Below, in pieces: positions 1 to 7,413 of a stretch of DNA of 27,718 bases. Position numbers and translations under genes: made by a program. The DNA lies in NCBI GenBank assembly GCA_035634055.1, contig DASQDR010000283.1, positions 1 through 27,718 of the forward strand, written 5' to 3'. The notes beneath the pieces are model-generated. The model was given only the letters and a program-made list of their open reading frames with translations, was not told the DNA's origin and did no database searches. How positions within the stretch are numbered: the stretch's first letter is position 1; each line of letters begins with the position of its first letter. This stretch comes from JAICTV01 sp035634055. GTDB taxonomy: Bacteria; Planctomycetota; Phycisphaerae; Tepidisphaerales; Tepidisphaeraceae.

Positions 1-270
<270 letters not shown>

Positions 271-663
271 GTGCCGCCGACGCGCCCCCGGCTCGCCCGC
301 GCCTGCTGGGTCCTGGTCCTGCTCTACTGGGCGGCGATGTTCGGCCTGACGCACCTGCCGACGCCGCGGCTGCCGTACGTGCCGGTGACGGACAAGACCG
401 CCCATTTCGTCGCCTACTTCCTGCTCGGCGCCGGGCTTTACACCGCCGTCTACCTCCGCGGCCAGCGCGGCGCGGGCGACGTTGCCGTGGTCGTGCTGAC
501 CACGCTGATTGCCTACGGCGCGGTCGACGAGTGGACGCAACTCCTGGTCAACCGCAGTTGCGAGCGCGCCGACTGGTTCGCCGACGTCGCCGGCGCCGCG
601 ACCGCCGTGGCCATCGCAGCCACCCTCGCCCCGCGGCTGACGCGTGCCGCCGACCACACGTGA
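271..663 (+). CDS. VanZ-like family membrane protein
   Basis: A 130-residue, multi-pass inner-membrane protein. It has the family layout: an N-terminal hydrophobic helix (about residues 10-28), the motif DKTAHFVAYFLLG (about 45-57) leading into a second helix, a third helix around 70-85 and the acidic motif AYGAVDEWTQ followed by R-ADWFADVAG (about 85-108), which precedes the last helix. VanZ-like proteins are small membrane proteins; VanZ itself gives low-level teicoplanin resistance, but most homologues have no known function, and nothing here suggests an antibiotic-resistance cluster. The GTG start is fixed by a strong AGGAGG. It directly abuts the previous frame, so it is likely the distal gene of a two-gene or longer operon. 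Confidence 0.85.
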   Translation: MPPTRPRLARACWVLVLLYWAAMFGLTHLPTPRLPYVPVTDKTAHFVAYFLLGAGLYTAVYLRGQRGAGDVAVVVLTTLIAYGAVDEWTQLLVNRSCERADWFADVAGAATAVAIAATLAPRLTRAADHT

Positions 664-827
664 GCCCAAAGCCAACCGCCCCGTGCCGCGCCCTCGCCCA
701 CGCACCTGCCCCCCGAAGTTGCTGCACCGCCCCGCATAAGCGTTCCCTTCGTCGCTTCGTCGCTCCGTCGCTCCGTCGCTCGGTGCCTCCGTGCCTCCGT
801 CCCTCCCCACCCCTCCCCCCCTTCCCT
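664..827. repeat. Intergenic degenerate C/T-rich tandem repeats
   Basis: Between the VanZ-like and HIT genes, the stretch from about 745 to 810 is a degenerate tandem array of 7-9 base units of the type CGTCGCT(T/C), then GTGCCTCC. No gene is credible here. The GTGCCTCCGT unit also occurs near 10083-10100, and in reverse complement near 9949-9967, so it belongs to a dispersed simple-repeat family. Confidence 0.6.
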
Positions 828-840
828 TATCATCCCCCGC
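828..840 (+). promoter_or_regulatory. Possible -10 box placing transcription start at the HIT start codon
   Basis: TATCAT (828-833) is followed by seven C/G bases and then the ATG at 841. There is no Shine-Dalgarno sequence. If this is the -10 box, the transcript would start at or next to the ATG, giving a leaderless mRNA. No convincing -35 is visible. Confidence 0.35.
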
Positions 841-1344
841 ATGTCCGACCGACCGCTCTACGCCCCCTGGCGGATGGACTACATCCGCACGTTGCACGAG
901 CCGGCGGATGACGCCTGCTTTCTCTGCTCGGCCGCCGCCAGCTCCACCGACGCCGAGCGGCGCGAGCGGCTGGTGCTGTGGACGAGCGAGCACTGCGTCG
1001 TCCTGATCAACCGCTACCCCTACACCAACGGCCACCTCCTGATCGCGCCGCGGCAGCACCTGGCGGACCTGGAACTGATGGCGGACGAGGTGGCGTTCGA
1101 CCTCCAGCGGCAGACGACGCAGGCGGTGCTGCTGCTCAAGCGGTCGCTGTCGCCGCAGGGGTTCAACGTCGGCATCAACCTCGGCCGCGCCGCCGGCGCG
1201 GGCGTCCCCGGGCACCTCCACCAGCACGTGGTCCCGCGCTGGGGCGGCGACACGAACTTCATGAGCGTCGTCGGCGAGATCCGCGTCGTCCCCGAGGCGA
1301 TGAGCCGGTTGTGGGAAGAACTGAACGAGAGGGTGCTGGGGTGA
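841..1344 (+). CDS. HIT family (histidine triad) hydrolase
   Basis: A 167-residue cytoplasmic nucleotide hydrolase/transferase of the HIT superfamily. The histidine triad is HLHQHV at residues 125-130, preceded by a VPG turn; the middle His of such triads (here H127) is the usual nucleophile. An N-terminal C26-x2-C29 pair fits the zinc site of the Ap4A-phosphorylase-like, GalT-related branch, and the segment NRYPYTNGHLLIAP (57-70) is the usual nucleotide-binding strand region. The opening LYAPWRMDYI is typical of the bacterial AP-4-A phosphorylase subgroup. Substrate is probably a dinucleoside polyphosphate or nucleoside phosphoramidate, but sequence alone does not decide it. The ATG was chosen because it begins the conserved N-terminus; no Shine-Dalgarno is present. 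Confidence 0.9.
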   Translation: MSDRPLYAPWRMDYIRTLHEPADDACFLCSAAASSTDAERRERLVLWTSEHCVVLINRYPYTNGHLLIAPRQHLADLELMADEVAFDLQRQTTQAVLLLKRSLSPQGFNVGINLGRAAGAGVPGHLHQHVVPRWGGDTNFMSVVGEIRVVPEAMSRLWEELNERVLG

Positions 1345-1378
1345 TCGAAGCGCGGCAGCGGCGGCGGCGCGAGCGCGA

Positions 1379-1416
1379 GCCGACAACCAGCCGCCGCGTG
1401 CCGACAACCAGCCGCC
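1379..1416 (+). repeat. 17-bp direct repeat, two copies
   Basis: GCCGACAACCAGCCGCC occurs at 1379-1395 and again at 1400-1416, four bases apart, in the gap after the HIT gene. It may be a small tandem duplication; function unknown. Confidence 0.7.
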
Positions 1417-1466
1417 ATCGTGGTGGTTCGCCTTTTTGCTTCCTCGCCGCACGATCGCCTCGCCCC

Positions 1467-1496
1467 CTGACCGGTTCCTCCCCCATCTGCTACACT
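1467..1496 (+). promoter_or_regulatory. Possible promoter of the small 108-residue gene
   Basis: A -35-like CTGACC (1467-1472) and a -10-like TACACT (1491-1496) are 18 bases apart. The -10 ends only six bases before the ATG at 1503, so the predicted transcript would be leaderless, as for the HIT gene. Confidence 0.4.
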
Positions 1497-1502
1497 GCGC
1501 GC

Positions 1503-1829
1503 ATGGACGAGTCGGACATTCGCAACCAACTGAAGCCGGGCGCGCGGGTGCGGGTCACGCAGCAGATCGCCGCCCGGGACTACACGTGGTCCGCCGACGT
1601 GCGCGGGACGATCGTGCAGTTCCAGCAGAAGCAGACCGGCAGTTGGTTCGCCCACGCCAAGAACGACAAGCTCTGGCTCGACCGCCTGGTGATCAAGAAG
1701 GACGACGGGGAGATCACCACGCTGAACCTCGACGAGTACAGCCGCGTGGAGCTCGAGCCCCCGTCGTCCGCCGCGCCGCCCGCCGCCGGCGCGACCCCGA
1801 AGCAGAACGAGTCGGACCTGCCGGCCTGA
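1503..1829 (+). CDS. Conserved hypothetical protein, 108 residues, SH3-like appearance
   Basis: A small soluble protein with no signal peptide or membrane segment. Residues 10-85 look like a compact beta-barrel: alternating hydrophobic strands including a GARVRVTQQI start, the central strand VRGTIVQFQQK, and the loop LWLDRLVIKKDDGEIT, which resembles a KOW/SH3-type nucleic-acid or protein-binding fold. The last ~20 residues are a Pro/Ala-rich tail. I remember similar sequences in planctomycetes but can give no function. The ATG is the first in frame and is directly preceded by a likely -10 box. Confidence 0.75.
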   Translation: MDESDIRNQLKPGARVRVTQQIAARDYTWSADVRGTIVQFQQKQTGSWFAHAKNDKLWLDRLVIKKDDGEITTLNLDEYSRVELEPPSSAAPPAAGATPKQNESDLPA

Positions 1830-1936
1830 GCATGACGCGACGAGGCGAAACGTTGGCAAGCTGACGAAGCGCGTCACCTGAGCTGCCCTGGTCACGTGTT
1901 CCCCCTTTCGCGTTGCCTTCCTGTCGTGATCCCGCC

Positions 1937-2869
1937 ATGGACGCTGCCATCTTCGGGCTGATCGTCGCGGACGTGATCGCGTCGCCGCTGGACGCGCGGT
2001 CGCCGCCGCCGTCGGGCGGGTTGCAGTTCCTCCAGCGGATCGAGCTGACCAGCGGGGGGAACGTCTGCAACACCGGGATCGCGATGGCGCGGCTCGGCCT
2101 GCGCGTCGCCGCCGCGGGGGCGGTGGGGCGGGACGCGCTGGGGGCGGCGCTGATCGACCGGCTGAAGCAGGCGGGCCTGGACGTCGGCTGCGTCGTCGCC
2201 GACGACCGCGCCCAGACCAGCGCCACCGTGGTCGCCGTCGAGCCGGGCGGCGAGCGGTCGTTCTTCCACGTCCCCGGCGCCACCACGCTGCTGGACGCGG
2301 GCGCCCTGCGCCGCTGCTTCCCGCTCTTCGCCCGGTGCGAGATCGTGCAGATCGGGTACTTCGGCCTGCTCCCCGCGCTCACGCCGGAGCTGCCCAACCT
2401 CCTCTCTGAGCTTCGCGAAGTCGCGCCGCGGGTGAAGCTGGCACTGGACACCGTCAACCCGCCGGCCGCGCGCGAGCTGCTCGACCCGATCCTGCCGCAC
2501 GTGGACGTCTTCTGCCCCAGCCGCAGCGAGGCCGCCGCGCTCACGGGCGAGTCCGACCCGCAGGCGATGGTCGCCTCCTTCCGACCGCTGATGCCGCCTG
2601 GGTCGCTGGTGGGCATCAAGCTCGACGCCGAGGGGTGCTTCCTCGACGACGGCGCCGCGAGCTGCTTCTGCCCTGCGTACAAGGTGAACGTAGTGGACAC
2701 CACCGGCGCCGGCGACACCTGGTTCGGCGGGCTGCTGACGGCGCTGCACCGCCGGATGCCCCTGGAGCAGTCCGGCCGCTTCGCCAACCGCGCCGCCGCC
2801 GATTGCTGCACCGCCCTGGGCGCGTCGGCCGGCGTTCGATCGTTCGACGAAACCTTCGCCCGCATCTGA
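1937..2869 (+). CDS. PfkB family carbohydrate kinase
   Basis: A 310-residue ribokinase-fold sugar kinase, transferring the ATP gamma-phosphate to a sugar or nucleoside hydroxyl in the cytoplasm. Signature 1 is seen near residues 39-60 (SGGNVCNTGIAMARLG), where the double Gly closes on the substrate. Signature 2 is DTTGAGDTWFGGLL (253-266), with D260 of the GAGD anion hole as the catalytic base. The intermediate segment DTVNPPA and the VFCPSRSEAAALTGE stretch are the usual fold landmarks. I cannot tell ribokinase, fructokinase or adenosine kinase types apart. ATG 1937 was preferred to a TTG at 1913 because it starts directly on the first beta strand. It stands alone between two unrelated genes. 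Confidence 0.9.
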   Translation: MDAAIFGLIVADVIASPLDARSPPPSGGLQFLQRIELTSGGNVCNTGIAMARLGLRVAAAGAVGRDALGAALIDRLKQAGLDVGCVVADDRAQTSATVVAVEPGGERSFFHVPGATTLLDAGALRRCFPLFARCEIVQIGYFGLLPALTPELPNLLSELREVAPRVKLALDTVNPPAARELLDPILPHVDVFCPSRSEAAALTGESDPQAMVASFRPLMPPGSLVGIKLDAEGCFLDDGAASCFCPAYKVNVVDTTGAGDTWFGGLLTALHRRMPLEQSGRFANRAAADCCTALGASAGVRSFDETFARI

Positions 2870-3323
2870 TATCGCGGTCTTGCTGGGCGTCTGCGTAACC
2901 GGTGCCCCGGGAATCGGTTAAGTCGCGCGCGGACCGCGGTGGGTTCGTTTTGCATTTTCGCGTGCGCCCCGCGGCCCGCGCCGCTCGCTCGTCCCGGGCA
3001 TGTTCGGAAATGTTCAGTCGACGGCGCCCGGGCGTGCCGCGCCCGCACGGCCGGGCGCCACATCTCGCGGCCCGGCCGGGGCTTCCGCGGCCCGCAGGCG
3101 AATTGGGTTCGTTTTCGCGTTTCACGTCGTTCACTGGCCACCTCCGTTCCACGCGCCCGCCGCCGGCGACGGGGCGATACGGCTCGACCGAAACCACCCC
3201 GCAACGTAGCAACCGAAATCGAAAAACGCGGCGGAAAAATCCGCCGGCGCAAGCATCCACCGCCGCCGCGCGGCTGCCTTGACGTGTTGCCGGCGTGGCG
3301 GGGGACGGGGTAGGTTCGGGGGC
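2870..3323. other. Intergenic region with two GGGTTCGTTTT repeats
   Basis: No gene is credible in this 454-base gap. GGGTTCGTTTT occurs at 2941-2951 and 3105-3115, each followed within a few bases by TTTTCGCG-type sequence. The GC-rich stretch between them contains repeated GCCCG and GGGCG words. It looks like a degenerate intergenic repeat element of a kind I have seen in planctomycete genomes, where it creates spurious open frames. Confidence 0.5.
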
Positions 3324-4076
3324 GTGACGAACGTTCACGACGAGGTGACGCGCGGCGGCTTCGCGATTGTCCCGGAAGTTCTATCGCCCGACGCGGTCGC
3401 GGCGTTGCTCGGCGCCTTCCCCTCGGCCGCTGCCGACGCGGCATCATTGGACACAGCCAAGGAGACGGCCCCGCCAGCGCGCGTCGCATCGCGGCGGCGG
3501 CGGGGCGGGGTGTACGCGGCTCGAAACATCCTTTCGCTGCCGGCCGTCCGTGCCGCCGCCGAAAGCCGCGCGGGGCGGGCGCTGGTCGTGCCGCTGCTCG
3601 GGGCTTCGGCGCGCCCGGGCAGGGGGATCTTCTTCGACAAGACGCCCGGCGCGAATTGGAAGGTGGCGTGGCACCAGGACCTTTCGATCGCGGTGCGCCG
3701 CCGCACTGAGGACGCCCCCGGCTACGGCCCGTGGTCCGCCAAGGCCGGCGTCGTCCACGTCCAGCCGCCGCGCGCGGTGCTGGAACAGATGCTCACCGTC
3801 CGGCTACACCTGGACGACTGCGACGACGCCAACGGCCCGCTGAAGGTCATCCCCGGCTCGCACGCGCACGGCGTGCTCGCGCCGGCGGCACTCGAGCGCC
3901 TGGTCGACGCCGGTTCGGTCACCGCGTGCGTTGTCCGCGCCGGCGGGGCGGTGGTGATGCGCCCGCTGATCCTGCACGCCTCCTCGCCCGCCACGTCCCC
4001 GCGCCACCGCCGCGTCGTTCACCTCGAGTTTGCCGCCGGTGAACGGCCGGGCGGAGTCGAATGGGCGGAGAATTAA
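3324..4076 (+). CDS. Phytanoyl-CoA dioxygenase (PhyH) family protein
   Basis: A 250-residue Fe(II)/2-oxoglutarate-dependent dioxygenase of the PhyH family, expected in the cytoplasm. The metal triad is visible: H117-Q-D119 in AWHQDL, and the distal H218 in PLILHASSPA, followed 11-12 residues later by R229/R230, one of which probably holds the 2-oxoglutarate carboxylate. The segment LHLDDCDDANGPLKVIPGSH (161-180) is the classic jelly-roll core of the family, and the N-terminus (GGFAIVPEVLSPD) matches the usual opening. Family members hydroxylate varied small molecules, so the substrate is open. The GTG start at 3324 gives the normal family N-terminus; no Shine-Dalgarno is seen. Confidence 0.9.
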   Translation: MTNVHDEVTRGGFAIVPEVLSPDAVAALLGAFPSAAADAASLDTAKETAPPARVASRRRRGGVYAARNILSLPAVRAAAESRAGRALVVPLLGASARPGRGIFFDKTPGANWKVAWHQDLSIAVRRRTEDAPGYGPWSAKAGVVHVQPPRAVLEQMLTVRLHLDDCDDANGPLKVIPGSHAHGVLAPAALERLVDAGSVTACVVRAGGAVVMRPLILHASSPATSPRHRRVVHLEFAAGERPGGVEWAEN

Positions 4077-4277
4077 AGGTCGCACGCCGTCGCGTCGCCC
4101 GCTCACGCACCATGTCGTCGCACTCCGGGCGCGCGGCGCGGCCCCTGAACCAGCCAGCACGCCTGCGAGCGGCCGCGGCCATCCGAACGGCGATGGCCCG
4201 GCGGTCGTAAGCAGCCGGGGGAGGTTTGGGCGGAGTTTGGTATACTTCGCGCCGCCCCTGCGGGGTTACACGGACGT
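4077..4277 (+). promoter_or_regulatory. Upstream region of the helicase gene with extended -10
   Basis: The 201-base gap has no gene. TGGTATACT at 4238-4246 is an extended -10 promoter (TG-N-TATACT) ending 31 bases before the helicase ATG. No clear -35 is visible, as is usual for extended -10 promoters. Confidence 0.45.
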
Positions 4278-7124
4278 ATGACCGCCTCCACCCTTGATTC
4301 CATCCTCGGCCCCCAAGGGGCGATCGCCCGGCGGTTGGGCGACAAGTACGAGCACCGGCCGCAGCAACTGGAGATGGCGGCGGCGGTCGAGCGCGCGTTC
4401 ACCGAAGGGCACCACCTGCTGGTCGAGGCGGGCACCGGCGTCGGAAAATCGTTCGCCTACCTGCTGCCGGCCATCGACTTCGCGGTGCGGAACAAGAAGC
4501 GCGTGGTCATCTCCACCCACACCATCGCGCTACAGGAACAGCTCATCGAAAAGGACATCCCGCTGCTCCAGTCGGTCTATCCGGATGAGTTCACGGCCGT
4601 TCTGGTCAAGGGGCGGAGCAACTACCTCTGCAAGCGACGACTGGAGCAGGCGCGCGGGCGGCAGAGCTATTTGTTCGATCACGAGCAGCAGCTCGAGTCG
4701 CTCTGGGCAATCGAGGACTGGGCCGCGCACACCGGCGACGGCTCGCTGGCGGACCTGCCGGCCATCCCCAACCGCGACGTCTGGGACAAGGTCTGCGCCG
4801 AGCACGGCAACTGCATGGGCAAGAAGTGCAAGTTCTACGAGCACTGCTTCTGGCAGGCGGCCAAGCGGCGCATGCAGGGCGGCAACATCCTGATCGTCAA
4901 CCACGCGCTCTTCTTCAGCGACCTGGCCCTGCGCATGGCGGGGGTGAACTATTTGCCCAAGTACGACCTGCTGATCCTGGACGAGGCGCACACGGTCGAG
5001 GACGTCGCCGGCGACCACTTCGGGCTGAAGATCACCGAGGGCGGGCTGCGCTACCAGCTCCGAACGCTCTACGACCCCAAGCGCGGCAAGGGGATGCTCA
5101 GCACGCACGGCTCGGCCGCCAACGATGCCATCCGCGACGTGGTCGAGCTGCACGGGCGCATGGAGGCGTTCTTCGAGCGCTGCGCCCGCTACCACGAAGC
5201 GCAGGGCCGCGCCAACGGTCGCATCCACGAGCCGGACTGGGTGGAAAACGATTTGTCGCCCAAGCTGAAGGACCTGGCCAAGCATTTGAAGGAGATGATC
5301 ACGCGCGTCGAGAGCGAGGAGGAGCAGAGCGAGCTGACGTCGCACAGCAACCGCGCGCTCATCTCGGCGGAATCGCTGGAGGCGATCCTGGGGCAGAAGG
5401 TCGAGGACGCCGTCTACTGGGTCGAAGTGGCCGGACGCACGCCCAAGCGCGTGAGCCTGCACGCGGCGCCGATCGACGTGGCGGAGGGGTTGAAGAAGTA
5501 CTTGTTCGATCGGATGCACAGCGTGGTGATGACCAGCGCGACGCTGTGCGCGGGGGGATCCAAGGAGCGGGCAGCCGGTGCGACCAACACGCGGAAACGC
5601 GGTGGCCCTTCACGTGGCACGGGCGCCCCGCCCGTGCAACCGGCGGCGGCAGCCGCCTCTGCGGATGAGGTGGGCGTTCCCCGTGGCATGGGTGTCCAAC
5701 CGGTGTCCTCAACCGATGAACTCCGCGTGCGCCGCGGTGCCTACCTACCACACTGGACCAAGCAGGGAAGCATCTACGCCGTCACGTTCAGGCTTGCCGA
5801 CGCGCTGCCGCAGCAGGTGCTGGACGAGTGGCGGCTCGAACGGGAGCGCACCGCGCGGGTTGCGCAGGACGGAAACCGACCGCTCACCCCCGACGAGCGG
5901 GCGGCGCTGGAGCACTTGTTCGGGGAGAGAGTGGAGGCGTCGCTGGACGCCGGGTACGGCCAGTGCCTGCTCCGACGGCACGAGTGCGCCAAGTTTGTCG
6001 CCGACACCTTTGCGAGGTTCGACGGCTCGAAGTACCGCGTGGCGGCGTGGTGCGTGATGCCGAACCACGTGCACGCGGTTCTGCAACCGCTGCCGGGGCA
6101 CGAACTGCACGAGATCCTGCATTCAATCAAGTCGTGGACCGCCAAGGAAATGAACAAGCTCGCCGCGCGGTCGGGCGCGGTGTGGCAGCCGGAGTATTAC
6201 GACCATCTGGTGAGAGATGAGGACGATCTGGTGAACCAGATCGAGTACGCCTGGTCCAATCCCGAACGCGCGGGCCTGGAGGACTGGCCTTGGCGGTACA
6301 GGTGCGACCAAGCTGCGATAGCCATGATCGGCGGAAGCGCATTGAGCGAAGCGGCCGCTCCGCGGGAGATGCACGGGCGGGGCGCCCATGCCACGTCTCA
6401 GACGGTTGAGCAAGACCCCGCCTTCGCCTACATCAAATCGCGCCTTGGCGTCATCCGCGAGAAAACGCTGCAACTCGGCTCGCCGTTCGATTACGCCGCG
6501 CAGGCGACGCTCTACATCGAGGAGGACCTGCCCGAGCCGTCCGACGCGTACCGGTTCCTGCCGGCGGCGTGCGACAAGATCGTCAAGTACCTCAAGCAGA
6601 CCCGCGGCGGGGCGTTCGTGCTGTTCACGTCGTACAAGATGCTGATCGACTCGGCCAACCGCCTTAAGCCGATCCTGGACGACCTCGGGCTGCCGATCCT
6701 GGTGCAGGGGCAGCAGGCGCCGCGGAAGATCCTGCTGGACCGCTTCCGCTCGACCGAGAACGCGGTGCTGTTCGGCACCTCCAGCTTCTGGCAGGGGATC
6801 GACGTGCAGGGCGAGACGCTGCGCAACGTGATCATCGTCAAGCTCCCCTTCGCCGTGCCGGACGAGCCGATCGTCGAGGCGAGGCTGGAAGCGATCACCC
6901 GCCGCGGCGGGAACGCGTTCATGGAATACTCCGTGCCGGAAGCGGTGATCAAGTTGAAGCAGGGCTTCGGCCGGCTGATCCGCAGCAAGACCGACAGCGG
7001 CATCGTGGTGCTGCTCGACAGCCGCGTGACGACGAAGCGGTACGGGAAGGTCTTCCTCGACGCGCTGCCTGAGTGCAAGCGCGTGGTGGTGCGGCGCGGG
7101 ACGGACGCCGGCCAGGATTCATGA
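4278..7124 (+). CDS. DinG/XPD-like Fe-S helicase interrupted in frame by a RAYT domain
   Basis: A superfamily 2, XPD-type ATP-dependent DNA helicase, 948 residues as written. Helicase parts: Walker A GTGVGKS (52-58); Cys residues 118, 173, 179, 184 and 190, which can form the 4Fe-4S cluster; DEAH box (235-238); motif SVVMTSATL (415-423); SSFWQGID; and motif VI QGFGRLIRS (about 895-903). Between G427 and D713 sits 285 foreign residues carrying a REP-associated tyrosine transposase. Removing them leaves 663 residues, normal for this family, and rejoins the sequence exactly where homologues run from the SATL motif into FAYIKSRLG. The frame stays open, so either a fusion is made or the helicase is inactivated despite lacking a stop. 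Such helicases unwind DNA during repair, for example at R-loops or stalled forks. No neighbour suggests an operon. Confidence 0.85.
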   Translation: MTASTLDSILGPQGAIARRLGDKYEHRPQQLEMAAAVERAFTEGHHLLVEAGTGVGKSFAYLLPAIDFAVRNKKRVVISTHTIALQEQLIEKDIPLLQSVYPDEFTAVLVKGRSNYLCKRRLEQARGRQSYLFDHEQQLESLWAIEDWAAHTGDGSLADLPAIPNRDVWDKVCAEHGNCMGKKCKFYEHCFWQAAKRRMQGGNILIVNHALFFSDLALRMAGVNYLPKYDLLILDEAHTVEDVAGDHFGLKITEGGLRYQLRTLYDPKRGKGMLSTHGSAANDAIRDVVELHGRMEAFFERCARYHEAQGRANGRIHEPDWVENDLSPKLKDLAKHLKEMITRVESEEEQSELTSHSNRALISAESLEAILGQKVEDAVYWVEVAGRTPKRVSLHAAPIDVAEGLKKYLFDRMHSVVMTSATLCAGGSKERAAGATNTRKRGGPSRGTGAPPVQPAAAAASADEVGVPRGMGVQPVSSTDELRVRRGAYLPHWTKQGSIYAVTFRLADALPQQVLDEWRLERERTARVAQDGNRPLTPDERAALEHLFGERVEASLDAGYGQCLLRRHECAKFVADTFARFDGSKYRVAAWCVMPNHVHAVLQPLPGHELHEILHSIKSWTAKEMNKLAARSGAVWQPEYYDHLVRDEDDLVNQIEYAWSNPERAGLEDWPWRYRCDQAAIAMIGGSALSEAAAPREMHGRGAHATSQTVEQDPAFAYIKSRLGVIREKTLQLGSPFDYAAQATLYIEEDLPEPSDAYRFLPAACDKIVKYLKQTRGGAFVLFTSYKMLIDSANRLKPILDDLGLPILVQGQQAPRKILLDRFRSTENAVLFGTSSFWQGIDVQGETLRNVIIVKLPFAVPDEPIVEARLEAITRRGGNAFMEYSVPEAVIKLKQGFGRLIRSKTDSGIVVLLDSRVTTKRYGKVFLDALPECKRVVVRRGTDAGQDS
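5614..5657 (+). repeat. REP-like element, left of RAYT
   Basis: GTGGC head, then a hairpin with 8-bp perfect stem CACGGGCG/CGCCCGTG and 3-base loop (5618-5636), then a second hairpin GGCGGC/GCCGCC with 4-base loop (5642-5657). Head plus palindrome is the usual REP layout. It is translated as part of the fusion frame. Confidence 0.8.
5683..5705 (+). repeat. Partial, degenerate REP head
   Basis: GTGGCATGGGTGTCCAACCG starts like the other REP units (GTGGCATGGG) but lacks the second half of the palindrome. It is probably a decayed copy. Confidence 0.45.
6351..6395 (-). repeat. REP-like element, right of RAYT, inverted
   Basis: Reverse orientation of the left element: hairpin CACGGGCG-GGG-CGCCCATG at 6372-6390 with one G-T pair, followed by CCAC (the GTGG head on the minus strand), and preceded by a GC-rich second arm at 6351-6367. 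The two REP copies thus form a large inverted repeat around the transposase. Confidence 0.75.
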
Positions 7125-7130
7125 ATTAGC

Positions 7131-7160
7131 GTGGCATGTGCGCCCCCGCCCATGCAGTGG
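7131..7160 (+). repeat. REP-like element after the helicase stop
   Basis: GTGGCATG head six bases after the helicase stop codon, with an imperfect hairpin over CATGTGCG...CGCCCATG. It is a degenerate member of the same REP family. Confidence 0.6.
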
Positions 7161-7208
7161 CATCGGCGGCGGCGGATCGCGCCGCGCGATAAAGGCGAGC
7201 CAACGAAT

Positions 7209-7252
7209 GTGGCATGGGCGGCCCCGCCCATGCACTCGCGGCGGCCAGCCGC
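7209..7252 (+). repeat. REP-like element between convergent genes
   Basis: GTGG head followed by a near-perfect palindrome, CATGGGCGG-CC-CCGCCCATG (7213-7232, 9-bp stem), and a second hairpin GCGGC/GCCGC (7238-7252). It lies between the 3' ends of the helicase and the dehydrogenase genes and could act as a bidirectional transcription stop. Confidence 0.8.
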
Positions 7253-7413
7253 TGTTGCTGAAGACTTGTGGCCACTCCGCACGCTTCACCGGCCGGCCCG
7301 CCATGCGCGGCGAAGGCGTCTTGCCTCGCCGCCGTGATGCCGCACCGCTCGCACCCGCGCGAGGCCGATGTCGCAAGAATTGATCCCAAGACCGACCGCG
7401 CCGCTTGACGCCA

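Larger units (their letters stand above)
5559..6413 (+). mobile_element. RAYT (REP-associated tyrosine transposase) insertion in the helicase gene
   Basis: 855 bases (exactly 285 codons) interrupt the helicase. The transposase core runs from about 5730 to 6305: the opening YLPHW...YAVTFRLAD is the usual RAYT start, the HUH motif is H597-V-H599 in MPNHVHAVL, and the catalytic tyrosine is probably in EYYDH (Y640/Y641), followed by the family signature WSNPERAGL. It lacks its own stop codon, so translation runs on into the helicase. REP hairpins lie on both sides in opposite orientation (5614-5657 and 6351-6395). RAYTs are Y1 single-strand transposases, usually single-copy, that act on REP palindromes. 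Boundaries are inferred from where helicase homology stops and restarts. Confidence 0.8.

Noticed and set aside
1714..3489. A minus-strand open frame of 591 codons opposite the sugar kinase
   Set aside because: Opposite a well-supported PfkB gene, and its product is Arg/Ser/Pro-rich without motifs.
5559..6413. Intein in the helicase
   Set aside because: No Cys/Ser start or His-Asn end at the edges and no Hint-domain motifs; the HUH motif and REP hairpins identify a RAYT.
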